This document shows positions 19,260 through 28,760 of a stretch of 35,682 bases of DNA, one piece after another. The stretch lies in assembly GCA_012839445.1 (NCBI GenBank), contig DUNI01000236.1, positions 1 to 35,682 on the forward strand, written 5' to 3'. This DNA is from Bacillota bacterium. Its GTDB lineage: Bacteria; Bacillota; DTU030; DUMP01. Position 1 is the stretch's first letter. The number at the start of each line of letters is the position of its first letter. The notes under the pieces are model-generated. The model did no database searches, was not told the DNA's origin, and saw only the letters and a program-made list of their open reading frames with translations. Made by a program: the position numbers and the translations under genes.

Positions 19260-21293
19260 TTACCGATAAGGTGGTGATGCCTGTTTGGCTGGGTTCCATT
19301 GGCGTTTTTCAGCCAGATTAATTATCCCGGCAGGGTCAATGATTAGAGCCACTCGCCCATCACCCAAGATAGTTGCTCCGCCAACACCAGGTAGGCTTCC
19401 GATGAACCGGCCTAAAGACTTAATCACAATCTCTCGCTGTCCTAGTAAATCATCTACAATCAGCCCAGCCCTACTGCCATCACCTCGTACAACTACCACT
19501 GGTAACTCCTTTGCCGGTTGATTGTTTTTATTGCAGTCGAGCAGCGATCCCAGCCGTACTAAAGGTACAACCTCACCCCTCAATACCATTACTTCCCTAG
19601 CCCGCACCCTCTTAATTTCCTCTTTTTGCAGAACCTGGATTTCTTCCACTGTTTCTAAGGGTAAGGCATACATTTCTGATCCTAACTCAACCATCAAAGC
19701 TTGGATGATAGCCAACGTGAGCGGCAATCGGATGCTAAAACGCGTGCCCTGGCCAATACTACTAGTCACTTCCACATTTCCGCCTAATGACTCGATTTTG
19801 CTTCGTACCACATCTAGTCCAACGCCGCGACCTGACACATCGCTAACAGCCGAAGAAGTAGAAAAACCAGGTAAAAAGAGCAAGCGATAAACCTCATCGT
19901 CGCTTAACCTTTGCGCTTGCTCAGCAGTAATCAATTCTCTTTCTCGCGCCTGGGCTAGTATTTTCTCAGGATCGATACCTTCACCATCATCTTCCACAGC
20001 AATAACGACGTTATTCCCCTCGTAACCGGCACTAAGTCGCACTCTGCCTTCAGCTGGCTTGCCTTTGTTCTGCCTGTCTGCAGACGATTCCACGCCATGG
20101 TCAATGGCGTTGCGCAATAAGTGCACCAACGGATCTCCAATCTCATCAATGACGCTTCGGTCAAGCTCTGTTTCCTCACCTTCAATAGTAAACTCTACTT
20201 GTCGCCCCAGTTCGCGGGTCAAATCCCGCACCATACGAGGAAACCGGTTGAACACTTGAGCTAGCGGTACCATGCGCGCTTTCATTACAGCGTCCTGTAA
20301 TCCGCCTGCTACCCGCGACAGAGATTGTAACGTCTCTTCAATATCGGGCGAACTGTGTACCATAAGAAGCTGCTCCAAGCGGGTCTTTGTAATCACAAGC
20401 TCACCTACAAGATTCATCAAGCTGTCCAAGCGGTGGATATCAATGCGAACCGTCTGGGTAGTTAAGTGTCGAAAGCTTTTTTTCACTGCCGGTGTACTTG
20501 GACCGGTCGTGGCCTTGCTCTTTTTGTCGTCCTTAGCATTTACTGCTACAACTTCCGCTGCCACCACATCGCTAACTTCATTAATAAGAGTCTGGATCGC
20601 TTGCTTACTTAGCTCTGAGATGTAAAGTAAGCGGAAACTGTCCTTGAATTTTTCCTCTTCCAAATCCTCAACAGGAGGCTCAGCCCGTAAAATCTCGCCC
20701 TCAGCTTGCAGTCGTTGGAAAATTAGAAACACCCGAACAGCCTTCATCAAACAATTAGGGGACAGTCGTACCGTAACAAAGTAGGCACGATAACCACGTG
20801 CCCAGGCCTCATCTACCACCTGAAGCTCGTGCTCTTTTAATTCATCACTACTTAATGGCTTTGCCGTCGATATTATTCCCTCTGAATTAACCGGCTGTTG
20901 ATTTTCGCCAGCAGTCCAACTATTAAGTTCTGCCAGTAGATTGGCAATTGACTCCTCTGCTGGCTCTGTCCCTGCCTGTGCATGGCCTAAGATACTCTCC
21001 AGAGCGTCAACTCCCTTAAACAACAAATCTGACAGCTGTGGAGAGAGCTGAAGTGCTCCGGAACGCATGTTATCAAGCACATTCTCCAAGTTATGAGTAA
21101 GCATGGTAGTGGTGTTAAATCCCATAGTGGCTGCCATGCCTTTAATGGTATGAGCAGCTCGAAAGACCAGGTTTATAGCATCTTGGTCATCAGGATCTTG
21201 CTCCAGAGCAAGAAGTCCATCATTTAGAGCCTGCAAATGCTCTTGGGCCTCAGCAAAAAATACTTCTTGATATCGTGACATGTCGTTTGTCAT
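19260..21293 (-). CDS. cheA: Chemotaxis histidine kinase CheA
   Basis: Hpt FRAAHTIKGMAATMGF, dimerisation domain, HLLRNAIDHGVES, EDDGEGID, GRGVGLDVVRSKIESLGG, CheW-like C-terminus. ATG at 21293 has a GGGGAG SD; the track start at 21323 is likely too early. Confidence 0.96.
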   Translation of the reverse strand: MTNDMSRYQEVFFAEAQEHLQALNDGLLALEQDPDDQDAINLVFRAAHTIKGMAATMGFNTTTMLTHNLENVLDNMRSGALQLSPQLSDLLFKGVDALESILGHAQAGTEPAEESIANLLAELNSWTAGENQQPVNSEGIISTAKPLSSDELKEHELQVVDEAWARGYRAYFVTVRLSPNCLMKAVRVFLIFQRLQAEGEILRAEPPVEDLEEEKFKDSFRLLYISELSKQAIQTLINEVSDVVAAEVVAVNAKDDKKSKATTGPSTPAVKKSFRHLTTQTVRIDIHRLDSLMNLVGELVITKTRLEQLLMVHSSPDIEETLQSLSRVAGGLQDAVMKARMVPLAQVFNRFPRMVRDLTRELGRQVEFTIEGEETELDRSVIDEIGDPLVHLLRNAIDHGVESSADRQNKGKPAEGRVRLSAGYEGNNVVIAVEDDGEGIDPEKILAQARERELITAEQAQRLSDDEVYRLLFLPGFSTSSAVSDVSGRGVGLDVVRSKIESLGGNVEVTSSIGQGTRFSIRLPLTLAIIQALMVELGSEMYALPLETVEEIQVLQKEEIKRVRAREVMVLRGEVVPLVRLGSLLDCNKNNQPAKELPVVVVRGDGSRAGLIVDDLLGQREIVIKSLGRFIGSLPGVGGATILGDGRVALIIDPAGIINLAEKRQWNPAKQASPPYR

Positions 21294-21331
21294 AAGCTTC
21301 TCCCCTTCTATTCGTGTACCCATTGTTGTAC

Positions 21332-21919
21332 TTACGGGGTCAGCACTGCCTCAGTTATGGCAGCGGGAATATCTGCTAGCGATACCATTTTTTCAACAGC
21401 ACCGCGTTCCCAAGCAGCCCTGGGCATACCAAACACCGTTGATGTAGCAGCATCCTGCCCTATAGTTACCCCCGCGGCTTGGCGGATTTTGAGCAATCCC
21501 TCAGCCCCATCACTGCCCATCCCGGTAAGAATAACCCCTATGCCCCGCTTCCCACAGGAATCCGCCACGGAAGCAAATAATGGATCTGCTGCCGGGCAAT
21601 GACCTCCAACTGGTGCGTCCTTACTCAATGTTACCTGCCATCTTACTGGAGACTCGTCTGTCGTTTGAACCAATAGGTGAACGTTAGGGGGCGCTATGGC
21701 AACAATCCCAGGCTCAAGAATTAGTCCGTCTGTTGCCACTTGGACTTGAAAACTTACCCCTTTAGCCAAATGTTCGGCAAAATATGTTACAAACTCCGGG
21801 AGCAAATGCTGAACTACCACATAGGCAGCCGGAAGCTGAGCTGATAATCCACGGAAAATATAGCTTAAAGCCTGCGGTCCACCAGTAGATGCGGCTAATG
21901 CCACTATTTTCATCATCAT
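21332..21919 (-). CDS. cheB: CheB methylesterase catalytic domain protein lacking the N-terminal receiver
   Basis: 195 aa starting at KIVALAASTGGPQAL. Catalytic Ser (ASTGGP), His (VQHL) and Asp (GMGSDGAEG) present. No receiver encoded upstream. Confidence 0.93.
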   Translation of the reverse strand: MMMKIVALAASTGGPQALSYIFRGLSAQLPAAYVVVQHLLPEFVTYFAEHLAKGVSFQVQVATDGLILEPGIVAIAPPNVHLLVQTTDESPVRWQVTLSKDAPVGGHCPAADPLFASVADSCGKRGIGVILTGMGSDGAEGLLKIRQAAGVTIGQDAATSTVFGMPRAAWERGAVEKMVSLADIPAAITEAVLTP

Positions 21920-22554
21920 AACAATCCTCGACGGCGTAATTCCCGTTGGCGCTCAAAAATAAACGCCATGATTTTGTCCTGATCAGCTTGAGTAATCTCA
22001 ACAAACTCAACTGCTAGGCGCACTTTTTCTAACCCTTGTTCTATATGCTCTACGCGTCTAACCTGGGCTCGACACCTTACCTTTTTCGGTAAGTCAATTT
22101 CCATTTCCAGCCATGTTCCTGGCTTCAGATCTCTAGGATAGACAAGTAACACTCCGCCACCACTAAGGTCCACTGTATGTGTTTTCACCTCTGTACCTGT
22201 AGGTTTGGAAAGAAGGCCACCAGTCAGCTCCCAAACCATAACCGGTACACTAGCCTCTAAACGAACGAATGCCCGTTTTTGCTCTTTGATAAAAACCCGT
22301 GGACGCTGTACTACTAGCAAAGGATGTGGGAATAGGCGACGCGATAACACTTCAGTTACAAACATCAGTGGCCACGCATAAACGCGAATCTTGTCACCTC
22401 GATTAAACAAGATTAACCTGCCATGATGCATGGGAGTGGCTAGGCTGATAGTGTCACCTTCCATGGCAGCTATGTAAGACGTGTAAAACTTACTATTTTG
22501 ATCAGACTCTTTTTGAATGGTAACTTTTTGATTGAGCTTTAGCTTAGACCCCAT
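21916..22554 (-). CDS. YcgR-like flagellar brake / PilZ-domain c-di-GMP binding protein
   Basis: RxxxR motif (EQKRAFVRLEASVPV) and DLSGGG motif. N-terminal YcgR-type barrel. Start 22554 assumed from the upstream AGGAGG. Confidence 0.88.
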   Translation of the reverse strand: MGSKLKLNQKVTIQKESDQNSKFYTSYIAAMEGDTISLATPMHHGRLILFNRGDKIRVYAWPLMFVTEVLSRRLFPHPLLVVQRPRVFIKEQKRAFVRLEASVPVMVWELTGGLLSKPTGTEVKTHTVDLSGGGVLLVYPRDLKPGTWLEMEIDLPKKVRCRAQVRRVEHIEQGLEKVRLAVEFVEITQADQDKIMAFIFERQRELRRRGLL

Positions 22555-22569
22555 GTAGCAGTACACCTC

Positions 22570-23430
22570 CTAACGAAACAAGGAACGCAGCCGGCCCAAA
22601 AAACCCCTCAACCCACTGCCATAAACTGACGGGCATACAGTACCTGCTAAAGAAGCTGCAATCACTCGTAGTTGCTCTGCCGCCGGAGCCGACGGAAACG
22701 ATAGTAATAAAGGTTGCTGGCGATGTACAGCACTTCTGAGCAACCGATCTTCCGGTATATAGCCTAAAGGATTAACAGTAACCGATAAGAAATCCTTTGC
22801 TACCCGACAAAAGTTAGAAGTCACCTGTTGAGCCTCTTTCTTATTTGAAGCACGATTAACCACCAAATGCAGAGTTAAGTTAGCATTTTTTCGAGTAAGG
22901 ACTTTAATCAAAGCATAAGCATCAGTTAAAGCAGTGGGCTCAGGCGTAGTTACCACTACTACTTCCTGTGCCGCTAAGGCCACACTGGTCACTTTAGGTG
23001 AAATCCCTGCTCCCGTATCAATAAGAAAAAAATCACTGTCTATCTGAGCGGCATCATGAAATAGATATAAGAGTTCACTATCTGGCAAAGTTGCCAGCTC
23101 CTCTAAGCCACTTCCGCCAGCCACTACCTTTACTCCGTAAGCACAATGTACAATATCAATCAAGCTGCATTCGCGCTGTACCACCTGTCCTAAAGTATAC
23201 GGCGGCGTAATACCGAGCACCACATCTAAATTGGCTAGTCCAAGATCGGCATCCAAAAGAGTGACTGCGTACCCCTGTTCATGAAGTGCTAAAGCTAAAT
23301 TGGCCGCTATATTGGTCTTACCCACCCCACCTTTGCCACTGGTAATGGCAATAGTCCGTTTCTTGCGGCGCCGTTCCCATTCCTGCACTAATTGGCGCAG
23401 CCGCTGCGCCTGATCAGGCATGGTTGGCAC
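22570..23430 (-). CDS. flhG: MinD/ParA-like ATPase FlhG (FleN/YlxH)
   Basis: N-terminal DQAQRLRQLV (FlhF-activating motif); TIAITSGKGGVGKTNIAANLALAL. Confidence 0.94.
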   Translation of the reverse strand: MPTMPDQAQRLRQLVQEWERRRKKRTIAITSGKGGVGKTNIAANLALALHEQGYAVTLLDADLGLANLDVVLGITPPYTLGQVVQRECSLIDIVHCAYGVKVVAGGSGLEELATLPDSELLYLFHDAAQIDSDFFLIDTGAGISPKVTSVALAAQEVVVVTTPEPTALTDAYALIKVLTRKNANLTLHLVVNRASNKKEAQQVTSNFCRVAKDFLSVTVNPLGYIPEDRLLRSAVHRQQPLLLSFPSAPAAEQLRVIAASLAGTVCPSVYGSGLRGFLGRLRSLFR

Positions 23431-24511
23431 CTCCCAAAATCAAGTTTGCCAGCAAATTTGGGTTAGCTGCTTTTAGGTCATCGGGAACATTTTGCCCGTT
23501 GGCAATAAACCCCACTGGTACCTGCATTAGATTCACTAAACTCAAGAGGGTACCTGCACTTTCAGTCTCATCTATCTTGGTAAAAACCACCTGGCACGGT
23601 GAGAAGATGCGAAATCGCTCGTAAATTAACTCTAAGTCTTCTGCTTTAGTGGTGGCACTAACCACCAAAGCAGTTTGAAGGTCGGGAATACTGGCTAATA
23701 GGTTTCTTAGTTCTGCCAAATGCAATCCCTGCTGAGGACTGCGACCGGCTGTATCCACCAAAATAACTTCTGCTTCTTTGTATTGGTCAAGTGCCGACTG
23801 TAAATCATCGGCTGTATAGACAACCGCCAAAGGAACATGCAAGATATTGGCATAACGTCGTAGCTGTTCAACCGCTGCAATACGATAGGTATCGGTAGTA
23901 ATAAGAGCTACTTTTTTCCCTTGCTGCAAACTATACACAGCGGCTAATTTTGCAACGGTAGTGGTTTTTCCTACTCCCGTAGGTCCCACAAATGCTATCA
24001 CGGGTCCAGTTAGACCCCCGCACTTTTGCGGTGGGAAAAACCCCATTACTACTTTTTTAATACTCTGAGTTAGTGCCTGGCTATTGCCTAACTCTTCGGC
24101 GGGTATGGTAGCCAGGGCCTGTTCCACTATGTTTCGTGCCAAGTCCACCTCTACACCACGATTTATCAAGCGTTCGGTATGATGACGAGCCAAGTTGTAA
24201 GGCACACGAAGGCGTTCTGGCATCAGCTCTTCTTCTACAACTGGAGATGCAAGCGGATTGGTGCGCCTAATACGTTGTACCGCCGGAACCGGCACCTGCT
24301 GAGTTATTGATGCCTGACGCAAAGGAACAGCCGGCGTCGGTGGTTGGGCCACAGCCGCCGTAACCTCAATACGTCGACGTTTTAGCCAACCCCAGAAGCC
24401 CGGTGCACGTATTCGCCGTACTTCTAAAATAATTGCATCGCGGCCTAAATCTCTTTTTACGCGATCTACCGCTTCTTCCAAGGTAGAAGCGACATAGCGC
24501 CTGATCTTCAT
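23414..24511 (-). CDS. flhF: Flagellar SRP-type GTPase FlhF
   Basis: MKIRRYVASTLEEAVDRVKRDLGRDAIIL; VIAFVGPTGVGKTTTVAKLAA; DTAGRSPQQ. Confidence 0.96.
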   Translation of the reverse strand: MKIRRYVASTLEEAVDRVKRDLGRDAIILEVRRIRAPGFWGWLKRRRIEVTAAVAQPPTPAVPLRQASITQQVPVPAVQRIRRTNPLASPVVEEELMPERLRVPYNLARHHTERLINRGVEVDLARNIVEQALATIPAEELGNSQALTQSIKKVVMGFFPPQKCGGLTGPVIAFVGPTGVGKTTTVAKLAAVYSLQQGKKVALITTDTYRIAAVEQLRRYANILHVPLAVVYTADDLQSALDQYKEAEVILVDTAGRSPQQGLHLAELRNLLASIPDLQTALVVSATTKAEDLELIYERFRIFSPCQVVFTKIDETESAGTLLSLVNLMQVPVGFIANGQNVPDDLKAANPNLLANLILGGANHA

Positions 24512-26574
24512 TTTAAGCTCACCCTTCCCAACACATCTACAGTCAAATCAGGATCCAACTCATTGTAGGAGACAACAACTAACTGGGGAAAGGCTCGCTC
24601 TACCAAGCGTTTAAAGTAGAAACGAACCAAGGGAGAAGCCAACACCACCGGTGGCCCTTGCCCTGGTGGAATTCGTTTAAGCTCTTCCTTTAGCGAAGCC
24701 AAAATGTGTTCTGCTACCTGGGGTTCCATAGCCAAAAACGTCCCTTGCTCTGTTTGCTGTAGGCTTTTTTCCACTGCTTCCTCTATTGATCGATCTAAAG
24801 TGAGAGCTTGCACTGGCCTCCCTTCAGGAGAAAGACTACGGGAAATCTGCCGTCCTAAGGACTGGCGTACGTACTCCGTAAGGGTATCCGTGTCTTTGGT
24901 TAAGCGACCATAATTGCCCACTGTCTCCAAAATAGTTGTCAGATCACGAACAGAAACACCTTCGTGAAGCAAGTTCCCTAAAATCTTTTTTAGATCTAAC
25001 GGGGCTATTATTCCCGGTACCACCTCGTTAACTAAAGCAGGGTTTTCCTTACGCGTAGTCTCTAGCATTATCTCCAGTTGCTGACGACTTAGAATTTCTG
25101 CTGCATGTTTCTTGATTACCTCCGTCAAGTGGGTAGCCAAGACTGTAGCTGGATCCACTACTGTAAAACCTTCCCGTTCTGCTTTCTCTTTTTCTGCAGC
25201 AGTAACCCACCAAGCCGGAAGACCAAATGCAGGTTCGCGAGTAGGAATACCCGGTTCTTTTGTACCGGTAAGTTCCCCCATAGCCAGATAGTAACCAGGA
25301 AGCACTTCCCCACGCGCGACTTCCGCACCTCGAAGTAAAATAATATACGTGTTCGGCGCCAAAGCTATGTTGTCACGAATCCGTACAGTAGGCACCAGCA
25401 AACCCAGTTCCAATGCCAGCTGTCGCCGTAACAATACCACCCGATCTAACAAGTCGCCACCCTGCTCAGCATCAGCCAATCCAATTAAACCATACCCTAA
25501 ATCAATTTCCAGTGGATCCAAAGGCAACAACGCTGCCACTGCCTCTGGCCGCCGTAACTCCTCAAGTCCTCTGTCGGGAACAACAACCTGCTCTGCCGGC
25601 ACTGTAGTAGCAGCTTGACTTAAACGATATCCCAAAAAAGCAAATAGTGCCGCCAAGGCCAGAAACGCAACATGCGGTAACCCGGGTATCAGACCTAACA
25701 CAGCCAGAAGACTGGCTGCCAAATATAGAATTCTCGGTTCACTAAAAACCTGGCCGGTTAAATCTTGTCCCAGATTTCCAGCGGAAGCAGCCCGAGTTAC
25801 TAAAATACCGGTGGCAGTAGAAACCAGTAACGCCGGAATCTGGCTTACAAGACCATCACCCACAGTAAGAATCGTATACTTTTGTAATACCTGAAGCGGT
25901 TCCAGCTGGCCTTGCATTACCCCGATAATAAAGCCGCCAATAATATTTACTATGGTAATAATTATACCTGCTATAGCATCGCCTTTTACAAATTTACTGG
26001 CACCGTCCATAGCACCATAAAAGTCTGCTTCCCGTCGCACTTCCTGGCGCCGCGACCGAGCTTCTTCTTCATCGATAAGGCCGGCATTTAAATCGGCATC
26101 TATGCTCATTTGTTTACCTGGCATTGCATCCAGGGTAAAACGTGCTGCTACTTCCGCCACCCGTTCTGCACCTCGTGTTATAACTACAAACTGAATAATA
26201 ATAAGGATAATGAAAACGATAAAACCTACTACCGCATTACCACCAACAACAAATTGTCCAAATGCTTGAACCACCCGTCCAGCGTACCCATGAAGTAAGA
26301 TAAGCCGAGTGGAGGAAACATTAAGGGCTAATCGAAACAAAGTTGCCAACAGTAATAGTGAAGGAAAAACAGAGATCTCTAATGGATGCTGTACATACAT
26401 GGTAACTAACAGTACAGTGAGGGCAAAGGTAATATTAAAGGTAAGCAAGAGATCTAATATGAACGTAGGCAGCGGTACTATCATCATTAGAACAACGGCG
26501 ACAACTGCCACTGCCACTCCCAGGTCGCTATAATTTACGCCCCGGGCTGAGGCTGTGCCCTCCACCTGAAACAT
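24508..26574 (-). CDS. flhA: Flagellar biosynthesis protein FlhA
   Basis: SVFPSLLLLATLFRLALNVSSTRLIL, RFTLDAMPGKQMSIDADLNAGLI, GDAIAGIIITIVNIIGG. Confidence 0.98.
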   Translation of the reverse strand: MFQVEGTASARGVNYSDLGVAVAVVAVVLMMIVPLPTFILDLLLTFNITFALTVLLVTMYVQHPLEISVFPSLLLLATLFRLALNVSSTRLILLHGYAGRVVQAFGQFVVGGNAVVGFIVFIILIIIQFVVITRGAERVAEVAARFTLDAMPGKQMSIDADLNAGLIDEEEARSRRQEVRREADFYGAMDGASKFVKGDAIAGIIITIVNIIGGFIIGVMQGQLEPLQVLQKYTILTVGDGLVSQIPALLVSTATGILVTRAASAGNLGQDLTGQVFSEPRILYLAASLLAVLGLIPGLPHVAFLALAALFAFLGYRLSQAATTVPAEQVVVPDRGLEELRRPEAVAALLPLDPLEIDLGYGLIGLADAEQGGDLLDRVVLLRRQLALELGLLVPTVRIRDNIALAPNTYIILLRGAEVARGEVLPGYYLAMGELTGTKEPGIPTREPAFGLPAWWVTAAEKEKAEREGFTVVDPATVLATHLTEVIKKHAAEILSRQQLEIMLETTRKENPALVNEVVPGIIAPLDLKKILGNLLHEGVSVRDLTTILETVGNYGRLTKDTDTLTEYVRQSLGRQISRSLSPEGRPVQALTLDRSIEEAVEKSLQQTEQGTFLAMEPQVAEHILASLKEELKRIPPGQGPPVVLASPLVRFYFKRLVERAFPQLVVVSYNELDPDLTVDVLGRVSLK

Positions 26575-26592
26575 TCTAGTTACTCCTTTCGC

Positions 26593-27711
26593 TTAGATTA
26601 GTCCCCGCTGGCGATATACATAGGCCAACACTTCGGCCACTGCTTGATAAAAAGAAGCCGGAATATCATCGCCCACTTCCACTGCACGAAATAATGACTG
26701 GGTCAAAGGCTTATTTTCGACCAATAGCACTGCATGCTGTCGGGCAATTTCCTTAATCCGTTCAGCGATCAAACCAGCTCCTTTAGCTACTACCTTTGGG
26801 GCCGACATGGTAGCAGCATCGTACTTAAGAGCAATGGCATAATGGGTTGGGTTAGTGATTACTACATCAGCTTGAGGAATTTGGTGCATCATGCGCGCAC
26901 GAGCTATCTGCTGTTGTCGTTCCCGTATATGCGCTCTTAATTCTGGACTGCCTTCCATTTGTTTAAACTCTTCCTTGATTTCCGGGATCGACATCCGCAA
27001 GCTCTTCTCATATTCCCAACGCTGGTAAGCATAATCAGCCACTGATAGCAGTAAAATAACAGCTCCACACTGCCATAGTAATCGCCAAACTAAAGTGCCT
27101 AGAGTAGCCATGTAGCCTGTCACACCAACAAGGGGAAGCCGTGGAATCAAGTCGTACTCTTTACTTAAACTCTTGTACGCCACAGCCGCGACTAAGCACA
27201 ATTTTAGGATACTTTTCGCTAAATTAGCTACAGATCGCCGTGAAAAGATACGCTGGAAGCCAGCGATGGGGTTAAGCCGGTCTAATCTAAAAGTCAACGG
27301 TTCCATGCTAAAGACAAAGCCCACCTGGGCCAAATTAGCGGCCAATCCAGCTACTACAGCAACACAAAATAGTGGTGCCATCAAACGCAGAAAGTCGATC
27401 ACGACCATAATTCCTAGTTGATTAGCAAAAGCCATATCAAAATTCTGATGGTCCAGCATGTACAATGTACGGGTTAGGGTCGTGATTTTATCTCGCCACC
27501 ATGGGATTAACCAAAAAGCTATGCTGCCAGCAGCCAGGAGATTTATTGCCGCCGTGAACTCAACACTGTGAAACACTTGGCCCTTTCGACGAGCTTCCTG
27601 CCGTCGGTGAGGAGTCGCCGGTTCCGTTTTTTCTTCTCCGGCAAAAAGCTGCAGATTTATATTGTGGGGTACAATCTTATCACGGTGGCATGAGAGTAAG
27701 AATGATATCAA
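26593..27711 (-). CDS. flhB: Flagellar biosynthesis protein FlhB
   Basis: GEEKTEPATPHRRQEARRKGQV; autocleavage NPTH (VVITNPTHYAIALKYD). Probable TTG start at 27711 with GGAGGTG upstream. Confidence 0.96.
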   Translation of the reverse strand: MISFLLSCHRDKIVPHNINLQLFAGEEKTEPATPHRRQEARRKGQVFHSVEFTAAINLLAAGSIAFWLIPWWRDKITTLTRTLYMLDHQNFDMAFANQLGIMVVIDFLRLMAPLFCVAVVAGLAANLAQVGFVFSMEPLTFRLDRLNPIAGFQRIFSRRSVANLAKSILKLCLVAAVAYKSLSKEYDLIPRLPLVGVTGYMATLGTLVWRLLWQCGAVILLLSVADYAYQRWEYEKSLRMSIPEIKEEFKQMEGSPELRAHIRERQQQIARARMMHQIPQADVVITNPTHYAIALKYDAATMSAPKVVAKGAGLIAERIKEIARQHAVLLVENKPLTQSLFRAVEVGDDIPASFYQAVAEVLAYVYRQRGLI

Positions 27712-28462
27712 GGGTTCGTTGCACCTCCGTGAGCACTATCCGTAAGAAAACACCGTAAGCGGGTAAAGAAATAGCCAATGTGAATAACCCCAACAAAGAT
27801 TTCATCGGTAAGCCCACCACAAAAACATTGAGCTGTGGCATAGTCCGAGCTAACACGGCCAAAGCCAAATCAGCTAAAAACAAGGCTCCTAAAACTGGAG
27901 TAGCAATTTCAATACCGGCGACAAACATCACCGCAACAACTCTCGCAACTTCCCATAGTAAATCCGGACTCCCCCAAGTTCCCCCTGGCGGTACTACTCG
28001 CCAGCTGCTCCAAAGGGCATGAAATAAGAAATGATGGCCATCGTAAGCAAGAAAAACAAGCATGGCGATCAAATAAAGGAAATTGCCTATTAAAGGTATC
28101 TGGTTGCCGCTTTGTGGATCTATTACGTTAATCATGCCGAATCCAACTTGCATATCAATAATTTGTCCTGCCACCTGAAACGCGGCGAAAATGATACTTG
28201 CTACATAGCCTAAAACCAGACCTAACCCCACTTCCCGAAGCAACGTGAAAGTGAAAGACCAAACATTAGCCGGTAACATCACATCCGTTACCGGAAATAA
28301 CGGAAGAAAAAGCAATCCTAGTAGTAAGCTCAAAAAGGCTCTTAGGCTAGGGTGTATGTTGCGGTTAGCAAAAAACGGGGCCGTGATAAGAAACCCACCT
28401 AAGCGCGCTACAAGAAGCAAAAATACCCAGTAGGCACTGCTCCAATAACCCAAATCTATCAT
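27680..28462 (-). CDS. fliR: Flagellar biosynthesis protein FliR
   Basis: RLGGFLITAPFFANRNIHPSLRAFLSLLLGLLFLP; six-TM export gate protein located fliQ-fliR-flhB. Confidence 0.95.
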   Translation of the reverse strand: MIDLGYWSSAYWVFLLLVARLGGFLITAPFFANRNIHPSLRAFLSLLLGLLFLPLFPVTDVMLPANVWSFTFTLLREVGLGLVLGYVASIIFAAFQVAGQIIDMQVGFGMINVIDPQSGNQIPLIGNFLYLIAMLVFLAYDGHHFLFHALWSSWRVVPPGGTWGSPDLLWEVARVVAVMFVAGIEIATPVLGALFLADLALAVLARTMPQLNVFVVGLPMKSLLGLFTLAISLPAYGVFLRIVLTEVQRTLDIILTLMPP

Positions 28463-28470
28463 GTTGTATC

Positions 28471-28740
28471 CTACTGCAGCACTGTGGGTATCACAGACAC
28501 AAGACGTACCGTAAAGTCACGCATTATCTTAAGCATCCACGGGCCAAAAATCACTAACCCTAGAAAAACAGTCACTATTTTGGGTACAAAAGACAGGGTC
28601 TGTTCTTGAATTTGAGTGGTAGCCTGAAAAATACTGACTAAAAGACCCACAGAAAGACTTAGCAAAAGTAAGGGCCCAGCCACCAATAACGCTGTATATA
28701 ATGCATCGCGTCCTAGGCTAAGAACAAATTCTTCACTCAT
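28471..28740 (-). CDS. fliQ: Flagellar biosynthesis protein FliQ
   Basis: 89 aa; GLLVSIFQATTQIQEQTLSFVPKI. Confidence 0.96.
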   Translation of the reverse strand: MSEEFVLSLGRDALYTALLVAGPLLLLSLSVGLLVSIFQATTQIQEQTLSFVPKIVTVFLGLVIFGPWMLKIMRDFTVRLVSVIPTVLQ

Positions 28741-28760
28741 ACACTACACTCCGTTTCTTC

